Positions 62,053 to 64,000 of a stretch of 64,000 nucleotides of DNA are shown in pieces. The stretch comes from Ziziphus jujuba (lineage: Eukaryota > Streptophyta > Magnoliopsida > Rosales > Rhamnaceae), in NCBI RefSeq assembly GCF_031755915.1, contig NC_083384.1:28596501-28660500 (forward strand), written 5' to 3'. The notes beneath the pieces are model-generated. The model was not told where the DNA came from, made no database searches, and saw nothing but the letters and a program-made list of their open reading frames with translations. Made by a program: the position numbers and the translations under genes. Positions within the stretch are counted from its first letter, which is position 1. Every line of letters begins with the position of its first letter.

Positions 62053-64000
62053 ACATCATATATCAAGACTATCCCGATCCAACAAAATAAAAAACATGCT
62101 GCTATTTCATTAATATCTTGTATGCCCACTCAGAAGAAGTAATTAATAAGTCAGCATCTACTACATCTTCTCAAATTTTCTAATTCTCTCTCCAATTGAC
62201 AGAATGTTAGATGTTCTGAAATTATTTTGGTTGTTATTTATGAATGTCACTATGTTTTTGAAAACACAGAATATGCTGGGTTCCATTCGATTGTGGTGGA
62301 TGAATTTTTGTGAAAAGATTATACTCAATTTGACAAAAAAATAAAATAAATGTAGGTGTGGAGGGCTAGAAGTCCCATGGATGGAACATTATAAAGTTTA
62401 TCAATAAGATTATTTTAATAATGTGCTTAGTATATTTGATCTGTTTATATTGTATTAAATTTTCATGAAACAGCCTCATGACAAAAACTACAATATTTTC
62501 ATGGTACAATTTCAAAATTTGAATAACCAAATCTCCAATGTCAGTAAGCCCAAGATGAAGAAAAGTAAGTATCAAGAGCAGAATAACAAAGACTGTCCAA
62601 CCAAAGTCTGTTCACCAGCCATTTTGTGGATTAACCTCAACATCCCCCCTGAAAATTTTGGACCTCAAAAAGCTTTGGTTTTAAAGATTTAAGGCTGTTT
62701 GTTTCATAACCTTGAAACCTGCCCCTGTTCTTTAAAGCAATAGAAGGTCACAAATCAATCCCAAACAAGCCCCCACAAACACCCAAAAAAAAAAAAAAAA
62801 AATGTGGAGAAAGTGCGGCATAGCATAAATCTTGCACTAACTTCCAAAGTTTCCACAAGATTCACCCGAGAAACAAAACAATGGAGAAGATCTTCTTTGT
62901 TACTCTCCGGATTGTGATAAAATCAATCATGGCCGTACACGTAATGTCAGGCTTAACGGTTTCCTTGATCAGCAGCTCCTCGAGCACTGCAAGTGTGCAA
63001 CTGGACCTGGTCCACCAATCGGGGCCCATGGTCCCCCTCCCTTCCAATCCAGCTCACATATCACTGTATCTGCGCCTATGATCGTGATTGCGGTCCCACT
63101 TCTCTTCCTTTCGTCCTGGCCCCCTCATCTTCTGATAAGACTTTCCTTTTTTTTTTTTTTTTTTTTTTTGGGCCTCCACATCAGCAACCAATCCAACCCA
63201 CCTTATTTGGGTTTTCCTTTCTCATTAAGCCCCTTTTTAAAACATTATTTATTCTTATTCTTATTTATAATGCATCAAACTCATTGGGGAGTTGTTCAAC
63301 TCAACTTACATTTATACATATATATATATATATATATATATTAGCAAATATATTTGGAGATCTCTAGCCAAACATAGACTGACAAATTCAATATATGGAT
63401 ATGGAACCAAGAAACAGTCAAAATGGTTCACATTTTGATACAAAATTCATAGAACTTGAACAAATTAAGTACCATGCTTCCTCTATGGGTTTTGGAATGG
63501 GGTTTTCCTCTAAAATATATCTCATGTTTCCTTTATTCCATGCCATTATATGTGCAGGAGGAAAATTCCATGTTGCATCCATGCACTTCGGATATGGCCA
63601 CTCAAACTCATACCACATCCTCCTTCATTATTATTTCTATTTTATTCATAATGTTTGAAAATTCATGAACTTCAAATTTGTTTTAAGTAAAAATAACCAA
63701 TAACAACGCCATTATTTTTTCAAGCAGTGATTTTAAATTGGAATCCCCATCTCAGATTAAATAATAATAATCATACCTTCGTTCACATTTTTTTTTTTTT
63801 TTTTTGGTTTTAATTTTCCAAAATGTTCAACCAACATTTTTTTTTTAACCAAAATAAAGAATTTTGATGAAGATAAATTTAGTCCAAATATAAATATATT
63901 TTAGCTTTATCTAGATTTTTGTTTTTATCTTTTATTAAGTAGGTAGCTTATTTCATCAATAAATGAGGCTTAGAGATCTATATAACACCATTTAAAATGT

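Larger units (their letters stand above)
58484..64000. other. AT-rich region with no recognisable gene
   Basis: CRF 3' flank followed by AT-rich DNA with T- and A-runs, (AT)n tracts near 59540, 61595 and 63316, an (AT)n-(GT)n tract at 62012-62052 and the palindrome at 59443-59456. Short open frames at 61308-61493 and 62881-63081 have better base composition than their surroundings, but I recognise neither and would not call them genes. Confidence 0.6.

Noticed and set aside
62862..63081. Overlapping open frames on both strands in a GC-richer patch
   Set aside because: Neither frame resembles a known family; could be a scrap of a lost gene, but unsupported.

Overview
This is plant nuclear DNA, from a eudicot and probably a woody rosid. 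The evidence is AT-rich intergenic DNA, short GT-AG introns, plant-only families (cytokinin response factor, R3-MYB, LRR receptor-like kinase), plant hAT, copia and gypsy elements, and a plant initiator tRNA-Met gene. The species call is inference only.

Layout. (A) 1-9.5 kb is transposon territory. It holds a four-exon Ac-like hAT transposase gene (1006-3389) with its right terminus at 3801, four ~249-bp tandem repeats (3831-4825), and a second hAT transposase gene (5045-7351) broken by one missing base. The second element's right terminus (8024) abuts the RNase H end of a Ty1/copia element, followed by its polypurine tract and the start of an LTR. The arrangement suggests nested insertion. 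(B) 10-23 kb is a gene graveyard. It holds a TIM17/22/23-type reading frame on the minus strand with in-frame stops and a ~1.24-kb inserted element, a decayed CDC48C-like AAA-ATPase, one orphan R3-MYB exon (CPC/TRY/ETC-like) and a frameshifted Tubby-like gene. (C) 26-58.5 kb carries the genes that look functional: a glucose-6-phosphate 1-epimerase (8 exons, +), an initiator tRNA-Met (-), an LRR receptor-like pseudokinase (2 exons, +), a class VI ubiquitin-conjugating enzyme E2 (4 exons, +), and a cytokinin response factor of the AP2/ERF family (1 exon, +). A 2439-bp gypsy-type solo LTR with a perfect 5-bp target duplication sits at 49473-51911. (D) 58.5-64 kb is AT-rich with no gene I can support.

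The intact genes are unrelated housekeeping or signalling genes that happen to be neighbours; nothing suggests a cluster or shared pathway. I rebuilt exon structures by hand from reading frames and GT/AG sites. For the intact multi-exon genes the summed exon lengths are divisible by three and the proteins align to remembered family features, but no database search was run. I did not find a convincing new biological system. The least explained structures are the 249-bp repeat array with an exon-like segment, the ~80-bp perfect hairpin at 37.6 kb, the upstream reading frames in the CRF leader and the run of decayed genes.
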